Assembly (NCBI RefSeq): GCF_025996515.1
Contig: NZ_BLRH01000060.1
Coordinates: forward strand, 1,426,001-1,490,000
Source of the DNA: Rhizohabitans arisaemae
Lineage (GTDB): Bacteria; Actinomycetota; Actinomycetes; Streptosporangiales; Streptosporangiaceae
DNA length: 64,000 nucleotides
Direction: 5' to 3'
The position numbers and the translations under genes were made by a program. Every line of letters starts with the position of its first letter. The stretch's first letter is position 1. Shown piece after piece: positions 40,149-48,333 of this stretch. The notes below the pieces were generated by a model, which worked only from the letters and a program-made list of their open reading frames with translations, did not search any database and had not been told where the DNA came from.

Positions 40149-40532
40149 ATGTCCATTCGGCGACGGATGCCACTCGCTCTCACGCTGGCCGCGATGCTCA
40201 CGATCTCCGGTACTCCGGCCCTGGCCGGAGCGGACACCACCCCACCCACGGTCCCCTCGCTGCTCTACGCGGACGGCTACCAGTGCTTGGAGGTGGCCGT
40301 GCTCTTCAACAGGTCCACCGACAACCAGGACCCGCAGTCGGCCCTGATCTACGAGGTGTTCGCCGACGGCGCGTTCATCGGCGAGATCTGGGACTGGGGT
40401 CGTACGCCGCTGCGTGGATTCGCCTACGCCCGGCACCCCGGAGTGAGTGTGATCACACTTCGCACCGTCGACACGTCCGGCAATCCCTCGGCCTTCGGCA
40501 ACGCGATCCCGGTCACCACCTTCCCCTGCTGA
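40149..40532 (+). CDS. Small secreted protein, fibronectin-III-like
   Basis: A 127-residue protein with a Sec signal peptide (basic SIRRR, hydrophobic core, cleavage likely after GTPALA). The mature part starts DTTPPTVPSLLYADGY, the usual entry to actinobacterial FN3-like domains, then LIYEVFADGAFIGEIWDWG and VSVITLRTVDTSGNPS. Two Cys could form a disulfide (Cys in YQCLEV and the C-terminal Cys). GGGAGG lies ahead of the ATG. It is probably extracellular; its function is unknown. Confidence 0.75.
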   Translation: MSIRRRMPLALTLAAMLTISGTPALAGADTTPPTVPSLLYADGYQCLEVAVLFNRSTDNQDPQSALIYEVFADGAFIGEIWDWGRTPLRGFAYARHPGVSVITLRTVDTSGNPSAFGNAIPVTTFPC

Positions 40533-40609
40533 GTACCGGCAAGCCGGTCCTTGGTGGTGGAATCGCGGCCTGAATAATTGATACGACAATCAGGTGTCGC
40601 GAGGGCAAG

Positions 40610-41887
40610 ATGGTTCCCCTTGCAAGACGAACGGGGGAACGGTCGGTGCACAGCTACAGTCGAGATCTCGGCATGCTCAAGGACCGGCGTTTCACTCTTC
40701 TGCTCGCGACCCGGACGATCTCCATGCTGGGGAGCTCGTTCGCCCCGGTCGCCCTGGCGTTCAGCGTGCTGGCTCTTCCAGGTTCGAACGCCACGACGTT
40801 GTCGCTGGTCCTGACCGCCGAAGCGCTGCCCATGGTGGTGTTCATGCTGGTCGGCGGGGTTATCGCCGACAGATTCCCCCGGCACCGGGTGATCATGATC
40901 GGTGAGACGGTCAACGCGATGGCGTTCTTCGGCCTGTCCGTCATGATCATCAGCGGCTGGACCCCGCTGCCGGTTCTGATGGGCGCCGCGGCGTTGAGCG
41001 GGGTGGCCATCGCGATCCTCTTCCCCGCCTTGGCCGGGATCGTGCCGGAACTCGTGCCAGCCGATCGTCTCCAGACGGCCAACGCCCTGATCGGGTTGGG
41101 GACCAACAGCGCACGCGTGGCCGGGCTCGTCCTGAGCGGGGGCACCGTGGTGCTGATCGGCGGCGGGTGGGCGCTCGCCGTCAGCGGTGCCATGTTCGCC
41201 GGGGCGGCGTTGATGGTGAGCGCGTTGCGGCTGACCCCGGCGGAGCGCTCGGCGGAGGCACGGTACTCCGTCCTCGCCGACCTGCGCGCCGGATGGCGTG
41301 AGTTCATCTCCCGCCAATGGCTGTGGGTGGTGGTCGCCCAGTTCTCCGTGCTGATCATGGCCATGCAGGCCGCCCACGGGGTGCTCGGCCCGCTGATGGC
41401 CAAGGAGCATCTGGGCGGAGCACCGGCCTGGTCGGCGATCCTGGCGGGCGAAGCCGTCGGCATGATCTGCGGGGTGTTCATCGCGCTGCGGTTGCAGCCC
41501 AAGCGTCCGATCCTGGTTATCGCCATTCTGAGCGTGCCGACGGCACTGCCCTACGTGCTCCTGGGGTCGGGCGCACCCCTCTGGGCCATCATCGTCGGAG
41601 CGGCGCTGATGGGCGTCTGCTTCGACGTGATCGGGGTGCTCTGGAACACCACGATGCAGCGCGAGGTCCCCACGGAGTCGCTGTCCCGGGTGAGCTCCTA
41701 CGACGCGCTCGGGTCGTTGATGTTCGGACCGATCGGACTGCTGATCGCGGGGCCGCTGTCGATCCTCATCGGCTTGAAGCCGGCGATACTGGCGTGCGCC
41801 GCGGTCGTGGTGCTCTCCTCACTCGCCGCGCTCCTCTCCCCCGGGGTACGGGGCCTTCGCGCTCCGGCTCCCGCGGCGGCGACGTGA
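40610..41887 (+). CDS. MFS transporter
   Basis: A 425-residue major facilitator with twelve predicted helices and the loop motif GGVIADRFPRHRV after helix 2. The group resembles macrolide/enterobactin exporter-like MFS proteins. The first helix begins near TRTISMLGSSFAP. Two starts are possible: the ATG used here, with GAGGG upstream, or a GTG at 40646 giving V-H-S-Y-S-R. Cargo is unknown; an efflux role is likely by family. It converges with the DUF2277 gene four bases away. Confidence 0.88.
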   Translation: MVPLARRTGERSVHSYSRDLGMLKDRRFTLLLATRTISMLGSSFAPVALAFSVLALPGSNATTLSLVLTAEALPMVVFMLVGGVIADRFPRHRVIMIGETVNAMAFFGLSVMIISGWTPLPVLMGAAALSGVAIAILFPALAGIVPELVPADRLQTANALIGLGTNSARVAGLVLSGGTVVLIGGGWALAVSGAMFAGAALMVSALRLTPAERSAEARYSVLADLRAGWREFISRQWLWVVVAQFSVLIMAMQAAHGVLGPLMAKEHLGGAPAWSAILAGEAVGMICGVFIALRLQPKRPILVIAILSVPTALPYVLLGSGAPLWAIIVGAALMGVCFDVIGVLWNTTMQREVPTESLSRVSSYDALGSLMFGPIGLLIAGPLSILIGLKPAILACAAVVVLSSLAALLSPGVRGLRAPAPAAAT

Positions 41888-41891
41888 GCTT

Positions 41892-42119
41892 CTAGCCCGT
41901 ACGGGCCTCGGACGGCTTCCTGGAGTACAGCTCATCGAGCAGATCCTGAGTCGCCGAGGCCACAGCCTCGACGGCCCGTTCGAAGGCTTCGGCGTTGCGG
42001 GCGGAGGGCGACCGGTAGCCCGAGATCTTCCGGACGTACTGCAGGGCGGCAGCCCGTACGTCCTCCTCGGTCACATCGGCGGTGTACGGCTCGCGCAGGG
42101 TTTTGATACTTCGGCACAT
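41892..42119 (-). CDS. DUF2277 protein
   Basis: A 75-residue protein that begins MCRSIKTLREPYTADVTEED and continues VRAAALQYVRKISGYRSPS, the DUF2277 signature. The family is small, soluble and of unknown function, common in actinobacteria and proteobacteria. I start it at this ATG because the family begins M-C-R; an upstream ATG would add 18 unrelated residues. The Cys2 position is conserved in the family as I know it. Confidence 0.85.
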   Translation of the reverse strand: MCRSIKTLREPYTADVTEEDVRAAALQYVRKISGYRSPSARNAEAFERAVEAVASATQDLLDELYSRKPSEARTG

Positions 42120-42205
42120 GGTTCGACCGTACGCCATGTCCCGGACGGCATGTGTTGATCTATCTTGGACCACGTGTCCTGAATAGCCGAGGGAGTTGTC
42201 AGCAG

Positions 42206-42463
42206 ATGACCGATGTATCGCGAAGCACGCCGGTCACCCCGCTCTCCGATCAGGAGGAGACTCGGTTCACGGCGACGATGGCCGAGATGCTGAGCGGTGA
42301 GGTGGCGGCGAAGGGATCGGTGCGGGTGACCGCCAAGACCGACGACATGCGCCGTCTCTTCCAGGACGTGACGCGCAGAGTGGGGCTCATTCTGCAGCGG
42401 CCGGTGATCAGCTACTCGAACGGTCGCGAGATGGTGATCGCCCTCGACGCGGAAGACCGGTAG
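42206..42463 (+). CDS. Hypothetical protein, 85 residues
   Basis: The ATG at 42206 gives 85 residues starting MTDVSRSTPVTPLSDQEETR and ending VIALDAEDR. It is charged, without a signal peptide or helix long enough to span a membrane. Two helical stretches (ETRFTATMAEMLSGE and TDDMRRLFQDVTRRVGLIL) precede a short beta segment. GAGGGAG is about 10 bases upstream. I recognise no family. The gene is divergent from DUF2277 with an 86-bp gap. Confidence 0.6.
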   Translation: MTDVSRSTPVTPLSDQEETRFTATMAEMLSGEVAAKGSVRVTAKTDDMRRLFQDVTRRVGLILQRPVISYSNGREMVIALDAEDR

Positions 42464-42669
42464 ACGCCGAAGTTCACATACTGAGCGGAGCGGTCGGCGC
42501 CTCGCCTCACCAAGGCTGGACACACGCCACCCTGCTGTGAATACTCAGAGCGACGGTTTGACTACTCTCCGATTCGGGTCGTTCTCGCGGACGTGGCGGT
42601 CACGCGTTCCCCGGCCCGTTGCCGGCGCTTGGATGTGAGCTGAATCGGGGAGCCCCACAAGGAGGGCAC

Positions 42670-43041
42670 ATGCAATCACGGTGGCTTAGGACGCTCGCAC
42701 TGACCGCGCTCATCGGCGGCACCGGGTTCGTCACGATGGGGGCGGCGGCTCCTCAGTCGCAGGTGGCACCCATCGCTGCTCCTCAGCAGGCTGCGAACTT
42801 CACCGACTACCAGCTCATCAAGCTTCCGAACGCCAATGTTCCCAACTTCCAGCGCCGTACGGTGTGGTGCCCGGCCGGTAAGCGGGCCATCGGGGGAGGT
42901 GCCGAGGCACAGGGCAACGAAGCGGTCCTGGTCGGCTCCTTCCCCACCGACGACGGCAGGGGCTGGATCGGCATCGGCCGCCAGCCTGGCTACCGCGATG
43001 TCGGGATCAGCGTCTTCGTCATCTGCGCCACGGTCAGCTGA
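42670..43041 (+). CDS. Secreted hypothetical protein with CPAGKxAxGGG motif
   Basis: A 123-residue protein with a clear Sec signal peptide (RWLRTLALTALIGGTGFVTM, then GAAAP). The mature part has WCPAGKRAIGGGAEAQGNEA and ends ISVFVICATVS. Many actinobacterial secreted proteins carry this Cys-Pro-x-Gly-Lys-x-x-x-GGG pattern with a second Cys near the end. Their function is unknown. AGGAGGG lies upstream of the ATG. Two hairpins follow the gene. Confidence 0.75.
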   Translation: MQSRWLRTLALTALIGGTGFVTMGAAAPQSQVAPIAAPQQAANFTDYQLIKLPNANVPNFQRRTVWCPAGKRAIGGGAEAQGNEAVLVGSFPTDDGRGWIGIGRQPGYRDVGISVFVICATVS

Positions 43042-43065
43042 CCGGATCCGCCCGGGGTTCGGAAT

Positions 43066-43104
43066 CAGACCCGCCTGGGGCCGTACAGGTCCCAGGCGGG
43101 TCTG
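43066..43104. terminator. Strong hairpin after the secreted protein gene
   Basis: Perfect 14-bp arms CAGACCCGCCTGGG and CCCAGGCGGGTCTG with an 11-nt loop. There is no T-run, so it could act as a T-less actinobacterial terminator. It starts 24 bp after the stop codon. Confidence 0.65.
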
Positions 43105-43163
43105 ATGTCGGATCGCATAACCCTGTATGACGGGAGGGGCGATCCCGGTAAGTCGCCGACTCG

Positions 43164-43193
43164 GAAGATCCTGTCCGCCTGGGCAGGATCTTC
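43164..43193. terminator. Second hairpin
   Basis: Perfect 10-bp arms GAAGATCCTG and CAGGATCTTC with a 10-nt loop TCCGCCTGGG, 60 bp after the first hairpin. On the plus strand TTC is followed by TGCGTG, so a terminator role is uncertain. Confidence 0.5.
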
Positions 43194-43615
43194 TGCGTGA
43201 AAGGGAGCTTTCGGCCCGGCAAGGAGTGGGTCTCCAGGACTGAGACCCATGTTGGGTGCGTTGTCCCTGTCAGTACGGCGAGCTGGTCTACCAATTGCCA
43301 CGTATGTCTCCGACATGCATCAGGTAATCGGTCATTACTATTGGCAATATTCGGGCGGTTGGTGCTCCAGGTCCTCATTGTCGGCAAGAGCCCGTGTATC
43401 CGATGTATCTGACCAGGTCACCATGGCGCGTGGGGTGCGGGCATCACTGATCGGACATAGTCATAAATATGGCATCAATCGCATCCGCAGTGTGAATAGT
43501 AGAGGTCCGCTACCGTATGATTAGGATGGCCATTTCTTGGAGAAGCCTCATGGAACTTTTCAGCACAATAAGTATCGTATTTAATGGCATTATCGACTGA
43601 TTTTAGGGCTGTGGG
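43194..43615. other. AT-richer non-coding stretch before the NB-ARC gene
   Basis: About 420 bp of markedly lower GC than the neighbours, especially 43300-43610, with runs such as ATTTAATGGCATTATCG. A 91-codon frame at 43249 has no ribosome-binding site or family. This is probably the promoter region of the NB-ARC/TPR gene and may mark a boundary of acquired DNA. Confidence 0.5.
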
Positions 43616-45784
43616 GTGGGGTTGGTATTGGTGGAACCGAGCGAACGAGATGAGCTCAGCGTCACCGATGGCGACCTAGGGACCTATCAGATCAGTGGGA
43701 CGGTAGCCGGCCCGGCACTCCAAGCGGGGGCGGTCTACGGAGGAATTCGGCTCACCCTGGGCAGCACAGCGGTGACTCCGATTCCCGCCCAACTGGGACC
43801 GGCTCCCGCAGTCTTCACCAATCGCAAGAACGAGCTGACCGAGCTGACCCGATTCCTGGGTGAACAGGGAGGCCGGTCGACTCTCATCGTGCTCAGCGGT
43901 CTGGGCGGCGTGGGTAAGACTTCCCTGGCACTTCGCTGGTTGCACGACATCCGGGACGACTACCGGGACGGCCAGCTCTATGTCGACCTCCGTGGCTCCG
44001 CACCCTCGGCGGCAGAAGTGATCCATCCAGATGAGGTGCTGGAGCGACACCTGCGCGCGTTGGGCGTGGCACCGGACCGAATCCCGCGGACGCCGGACGA
44101 GCGGCTGACCATGTTCCGCTCCCTGACCACAGGCAAACGTTTGATCATTCTGATCGAGAACGCGATCTCCGCCGCCCAGGTCCGCGCGACCCTGCCCGGT
44201 CCAGGTCCGAACCTCGTGGTGGTGACCACCCGGGCACGGCTCTCCGGGCTCACCGTGGACGGGGCGAGATTCCTGGAGGTCGCCCCGTTCGAGGGCGCCG
44301 ATGCGCTGGCGCTCCTCGATCGGATGCTGGACAGCGAACGGACGAGTCGTGAGCCCGAGGCCGCTCGTTCCCTGGTAAAACTGTGCGGCAATCTACCCAT
44401 CGCGGTGTGCGCGGCCGCCGCTCGTCTGGCGCTGCGCCCCAATTGGCCGATCAAGCGGGCCGTCGGGGAGCTTCGTGACGCCACGAGACGGCTCGCGATG
44501 CTCAGCGTTGAGGGCGACATCTCATTGCAGGCGGTGTTCGACCTTTCGTACCACGGGTTGTCCGACGAGCAGGCGGCGTTCTACCGTCGGCTCGGGCTCC
44601 ATCCGGGCCCCGACTTCGGGCTGGGAGCCGCCGCCGCCGTAGCGGGCGTCGACGAGGACGACGCGGCACAGATGCTCGATCATCTCAGTGGTGCCAGCCT
44701 GGTCCAGGAAAGTCCGAGCGAGGAGCGTTTCAGCTTCCACGATCTCCTTCGCCTGCACGCCGCCGACAAAGCCGAATCGGAGAGCTCCGACGAACGCCGC
44801 AAAGGAATCATCCGCCTCACCAGGTGGTACCTGCGCAGCGCAGCCGCAGCCGACTTGGTGGTGATACCCGGCCGATGGCACTTGGGGACCGTGTACGCGG
44901 AGCTCAAACGCGAGCGGTCGGCTTTCGGCACCGTGGCCGAAGCCCTCGACTGGCTGGAAGTCGAACTACCCAATTTGCTTGCGGTTCTGTATGAAGCAGA
45001 AGAAAACGGGCTCGACGAGTATGTCTGGCAGCTCTGTGAGTCACTCTGGGGCCTTTTCGTACACCGCAAGTACTACCGGCAATGGGTGAAGACCCATGAA
45101 CTCGGTCTGGCTTCGGCGCGGCGGTGCCAGGACGAGCGTGCGGAGTCCCGCATGGCGGGAGCTCTCGCATCAGCCTTCCTCAATCTCCATCGCTTCTCCC
45201 GCGTCGTCGAGCTCTGCGAACCGATGGCGGAGCGAGAACGCGCCGGAGGCCGCCCACTCGGGGAGGCCCTAGCCCTGGAACGGCTCGGTACGGCGCACCT
45301 GGGCCTGGAACGGCCGGAGCAAGCGATCGACTACTTCCGGCGAGCACAGTCGATCTATAAGAGGATCTCGCAGCACCGTGGAGCCGCGATCGCCTCGATG
45401 AGCTTGGGCGACGCCTACCGGGCGGCCGGAGACTTCGAGGAGGCCGTACGTCACCTGCTGCCCGCGCGGGACTACTTCGCCGAAACCGGGGACGATTACA
45501 ACCGTGCCGGAAGCCTGATCGCGCTAGCGCGTGCCCACCTGTCGGCCGGACGTCCCGAGGCTTCGGTCGGCTTCATCACCGAGGCGATGCGGATCACCAC
45601 TCACATGGGTGCCGACCATAAGCACGCCGTTGCCCGCATGCTTATGGCCGATGCCGTCACCACCCTGGGCGACCACTCGGCCGCCAGGCCTCACCTCGAG
45701 AAGGCTCTGGAGATCTTCCTCACGCTCGACGCGCCTGAAGCGGAGACCGCTCGGAAACTACTGGCCACGTTGCCTCCACCGTGA
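43616..45784 (+). CDS. NB-ARC ATPase with TPR repeats (STAND family)
   Basis: A 722-residue signal-transduction ATPase. The N-terminal 65 residues contain GTVAGPALQAGAVYGGIRL, a pattern I know from other actinobacterial NB-ARC proteins. The P-loop GLGGVGKT is at 95-102, followed by LIILIENAISAAQVRATLPG (Walker B region), VVVTTRARL and the CGNLPIAV/GLP-like motif. TPR-like helical repeats fill about 480-722. Unlike AfsR, it lacks an N-terminal DNA-binding domain, and I see no C-terminal effector. It may sense or scaffold rather than bind DNA. The GTG or TTG-near start is uncertain; I use the ATG-equivalent at 43616 (GGGTTG context). Confidence 0.8.
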   Translation: MGLVLVEPSERDELSVTDGDLGTYQISGTVAGPALQAGAVYGGIRLTLGSTAVTPIPAQLGPAPAVFTNRKNELTELTRFLGEQGGRSTLIVLSGLGGVGKTSLALRWLHDIRDDYRDGQLYVDLRGSAPSAAEVIHPDEVLERHLRALGVAPDRIPRTPDERLTMFRSLTTGKRLIILIENAISAAQVRATLPGPGPNLVVVTTRARLSGLTVDGARFLEVAPFEGADALALLDRMLDSERTSREPEAARSLVKLCGNLPIAVCAAAARLALRPNWPIKRAVGELRDATRRLAMLSVEGDISLQAVFDLSYHGLSDEQAAFYRRLGLHPGPDFGLGAAAAVAGVDEDDAAQMLDHLSGASLVQESPSEERFSFHDLLRLHAADKAESESSDERRKGIIRLTRWYLRSAAAADLVVIPGRWHLGTVYAELKRERSAFGTVAEALDWLEVELPNLLAVLYEAEENGLDEYVWQLCESLWGLFVHRKYYRQWVKTHELGLASARRCQDERAESRMAGALASAFLNLHRFSRVVELCEPMAERERAGGRPLGEALALERLGTAHLGLERPEQAIDYFRRAQSIYKRISQHRGAAIASMSLGDAYRAAGDFEEAVRHLLPARDYFAETGDDYNRAGSLIALARAHLSAGRPEASVGFITEAMRITTHMGADHKHAVARMLMADAVTTLGDHSAARPHLEKALEIFLTLDAPEAETARKLLATLPPP

Positions 45785-46124
45785 CCCGATTCGTCAGCTC
45801 TCCCCCGGCCACCGTCCAAGCGTGTACGGCGGAGGCCGCCCGGCCGGAGTCGGGTTCCCGGATGACCGTCACCCAACCGTCTCGGGTCCCCACAACACGG
45901 GTCCGGCGGCAGTCGACCGCGGCGACCAGGCATCCCGGATGCCGGAGAAACACCTCCGCGAGCAAGGTCCAGGCATTGACGCCGGGGGAGTGATCCCGTA
46001 CCACGATCACATCCGCTAAGGGCAGCCACGCCTGGTCCTGAAGGTCGGTGCGGAGATGCTCGTCGATCAGGACCGACGCCATGCCCGGCGAGGAGACGAC
46101 CGCACGGACCCAGACCGCCGTCAT
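45720..46124 (-). CDS. Hypothetical protein coupled to the GT-B-like gene
   Basis: A 134-residue frame whose ATG overlaps the stop of the upstream minus-strand gene (ATGA), which argues that it is real. Its 3' end runs 65 bases into the convergent NB-ARC gene. Predicted segments such as WLPLADVIVVRDHSPGVNAW and GCLVAAVDCRRTRVVGTRD look like an alternating alpha/beta fold. I recognise no family. The upstream protein is GT-B-like, so this could be an accessory protein; that is inference. Confidence 0.5.
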   Translation of the reverse strand: MTAVWVRAVVSSPGMASVLIDEHLRTDLQDQAWLPLADVIVVRDHSPGVNAWTLLAEVFLRHPGCLVAAVDCRRTRVVGTRDGWVTVIREPDSGRAASAVHAWTVAGGELTNRVTVEATWPVVSERSPLQARRA

Positions 46125-47356
46125 GCGATCACGTCCCGGAACGGGACCGGTCTGGGGACGACCCGGGTCTCGGCAGGGAGCGTGGGTTCGGCCAGCCCGA
46201 TGAGTCGATACATCTCAGCCCGAATGATCTCGGCGGACTGCCCCGGTACGGAGGTAAGCCGTCCGCGCAGCAGCTCGGAGCCGTCGGGAGACCATTCCCT
46301 CATCGCCGAATCGAGCTGGGATGCCAGATCCCGGTCGAGACCCAGACGCGGAGCGAGCCCACCGAGGCACTCGAGCACCGACCCGGGTACGACCCTCTCG
46401 GCCGGGAACGAGGCCAAGAGGGTGGGAACGCCCAGTGCGGCCCCGTAGCAGGTCACCGACCCGTGGTCGCCGATGAGCGCGTCCGCGGCCACCAAGGCGG
46501 CTCGCCAGCCCTCCTCCGGGGGAAGCAGGAGGACACCGGCGCGTTCGCATTCGGCGTGCCAGGAACGCACCTGCCGCCGGCCGTGCCACGTCCAGAAGTT
46601 GGGGTGGATGACCCCCACGATCCGGTACGCCTCCCGGGGGAGCTCCGCGGCCAGGCGGGTGAGAAAGCCGGCGGGAAGGCTGCCGAGGGTCGACGTCATC
46701 CCCCAGGTGGAGGTGACGACCACGAGCCGATGTTCCGGGTCGACGCCCAGCGCCTGCCGATAGCGGGTGCGCTGCCCGATGCTGGCCGTGATCCGATCGA
46801 AGCAGGGGTCACCTGCGACGACGGCTGCCGGGAGTGCGTCCGGGCAGACTTGCGCCAATCCGGCACGGTGCTCCTCGTGGCCCAGCATGATCGCGGATGG
46901 AACCACTCGTCCGTGGCAGACGAGGGACTGCGTCACCGTGCTGTTGACGGAGAGGGCGGCGGAAAGCCCGGGGCCGTCCCAGCGATGCGCGAAGACGTTG
47001 GGTCCCGCCCCATGGGAGAGGGACATGATCGGGGCATGGAGCTGCTGCAGCAGCCCCTGTCCAGCGGTGACCGCCAGGTCGAACCGGCTCAGTATGGCCT
47101 GCTTCCAGGGAATGACGTGTGCTCCCAGGTCGTCCAGGAACCGGTCGGTTCCCCCCGTGAAGATCGAGTTCGGGGGCACGGTGTACGCCACGTGAATCCT
47201 GGGGTCGCCCTCGATGAGGGGCAGCACATCGAGCAACCGGGTGACCCCGGCCACGTGATGCGCAACGCCCAGCACCGTGCGCAGGCCCCGGCGTGTCCCG
47301 CCTTTGGCCGCGTCCAACGTAAAAGGACCTTGAACGTTCTGATCTCCGTACATCAT
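46121..47356 (-). CDS. GT-B-fold protein, CDP-glycerol glycerophosphotransferase-like
   Basis: A protein of about 411 residues. I use the ATG at 47356 because GCGAGGATCACC precedes it; the frame is open 53 codons further upstream without a ribosome-binding site. Segments such as IMSLSHGAGPNVF, VVAGDPCFDRITAS, LVVVTSTWGMTSTLG and ADALIGDHGSVTCYGAALG resemble the donor-binding half of TagB/TarF-type transferases and related GT-B enzymes (loop rich in Gly, then DHGSV). There is no membrane helix. Donor and acceptor are unknown. A small gene of unknown function is translationally coupled downstream. Confidence 0.65.
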   Translation of the reverse strand: MMYGDQNVQGPFTLDAAKGGTRRGLRTVLGVAHHVAGVTRLLDVLPLIEGDPRIHVAYTVPPNSIFTGGTDRFLDDLGAHVIPWKQAILSRFDLAVTAGQGLLQQLHAPIMSLSHGAGPNVFAHRWDGPGLSAALSVNSTVTQSLVCHGRVVPSAIMLGHEEHRAGLAQVCPDALPAAVVAGDPCFDRITASIGQRTRYRQALGVDPEHRLVVVTSTWGMTSTLGSLPAGFLTRLAAELPREAYRIVGVIHPNFWTWHGRRQVRSWHAECERAGVLLLPPEEGWRAALVAADALIGDHGSVTCYGAALGVPTLLASFPAERVVPGSVLECLGGLAPRLGLDRDLASQLDSAMREWSPDGSELLRGRLTSVPGQSAEIIRAEMYRLIGLAEPTLPAETRVVPRPVPFRDVIA

Positions 47357-47814
47357 GGTGATCCTCGCTTCACCGTCGTCGAACGACCCCTGATCGGGCC
47401 TGGTTCGAGCGTGGGGAAGCAGCCTGGATGGAACCCTTGCGGAGCGCTTGACGGAATGCTTGCAACTCTTCATCGGGCTCCGATACGGGCCCACACGCAT
47501 CTCCGTAGCCAACAACCCAAGTTCCGGATCTTACCTCCATGATCGTCGCCCGCCTGGGCGGCTGACCGCTTAACCCATGGCACCCTGGCCGCGAGGGACC
47601 GCCTGAGTTTCCGGGTCAAAGCGGGCACATCCAGCAGGCCGGGTTCGGGACGTGACCCGGAATCGACGTTTCTCCGGTCCATCCACAAGGGCTTGTTGAT
47701 GTCGAGCCTCTCTGGGCTGTCCCTCAGAGCCCGCTCCATGGAGATCAGGACGTGGGAATCGACTCGTCTCGTTTGAGCGACCTTATGAGTTTCAGATGCA
47801 CATATCTCTAAGAA
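47357..47814. other. Stretch without a supported gene
   Basis: About 460 bp lying upstream of the GT-B-like gene. A minus-strand frame of 89 codons at 47470-47739 is Arg-rich, has no ribosome-binding site and matches nothing I know. GC falls toward the right end. I see no repeat or tRNA. Confidence 0.5.
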
Positions 47815-47838
47815 TCGGGCACCCGATTGGGTGCCCGA
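47815..47838 (-). terminator. Hairpin terminator of the small secreted peptide gene
   Basis: Arms TCGGGCACCC and GGGTGCCCGA, 10 bp each with a GATT loop. On the minus strand the stem is followed by TTCTTAGAG. It lies 25 bp after the stop of the minus-strand peptide gene. Confidence 0.65.
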
Positions 47839-47863
47839 AGAAGTTGGAGTACCAGCGATGTGA

Positions 47864-48106
47864 TCAGTGGGTGAGCCTGGCCAGCTTGGTGTAAGCCTTG
47901 ATCACGGTGATCGCAGCTCGAATCATGAATACCGAGCGGTCGTTGGCCGACGGCCTTGATGGGGTGTGCAAGCTGGTGTTACTGGTGCTATTGGTCAGGC
48001 GTGGCCTGTCCGCAGCTGCCTGAGCGTTGGCTGTGCCAGCGAAGGCGAGGAGGCAGACAGGTACCAGCAGCGCCGTTGCTGCTATACCTAGGGTTTTGTG
48101 CTTCAT
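47864..48106 (-). CDS. Small secreted peptide precursor
   Basis: An 80-residue frame with a classic Sec signal peptide: MKHKT, hydrophobic core IAATALLVPVCLLAFAG and an A-N-A cleavage site near residue 28. The mature part is about 52 residues: a Ser/Asn/Thr-rich spacer (LTNSTSNTSLHTPSRPS), then a C-terminal segment VFMIRAAITVIKAYTKLARL that would form a cationic amphipathic helix. No Shine-Dalgarno is obvious. It is divergent from the SARP gene and followed by a hairpin. The function could be a signalling or membrane-active peptide; the sequence alone does not prove it. Confidence 0.55.
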   Translation of the reverse strand: MKHKTLGIAATALLVPVCLLAFAGTANAQAAADRPRLTNSTSNTSLHTPSRPSANDRSVFMIRAAITVIKAYTKLARLTH

Positions 48107-48333
48107 TGGGGCACTATATACCTACTGGTTCTGGTTTCTATGCGTATGGGTGATATGTAAACTTTTGTGATCTTCTGGTGAGTATGGCGAACGGAAGATT
48201 CCTGATTGGCCATTAGCTGGTTTGGCAATTTTCAATCGGGCTTCTTTGGTATGGGTTCTGGCGGGAATCCAGGGGGCGTGAGAGAGTCCGAAGGATGAGC
48301 TGAATAGGGTTAGGGCTCTGCAGAGGGGCAGAG

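Noticed and set aside
43249..43524. A 91-codon frame before the NB-ARC gene
   Set aside because: No ribosome-binding site, no family, in an AT-richer promoter-like region.
47470..47739. An 89-codon minus-strand frame upstream of the GT-B-like gene
   Set aside because: Arg-rich with no start signal or recognisable motif.
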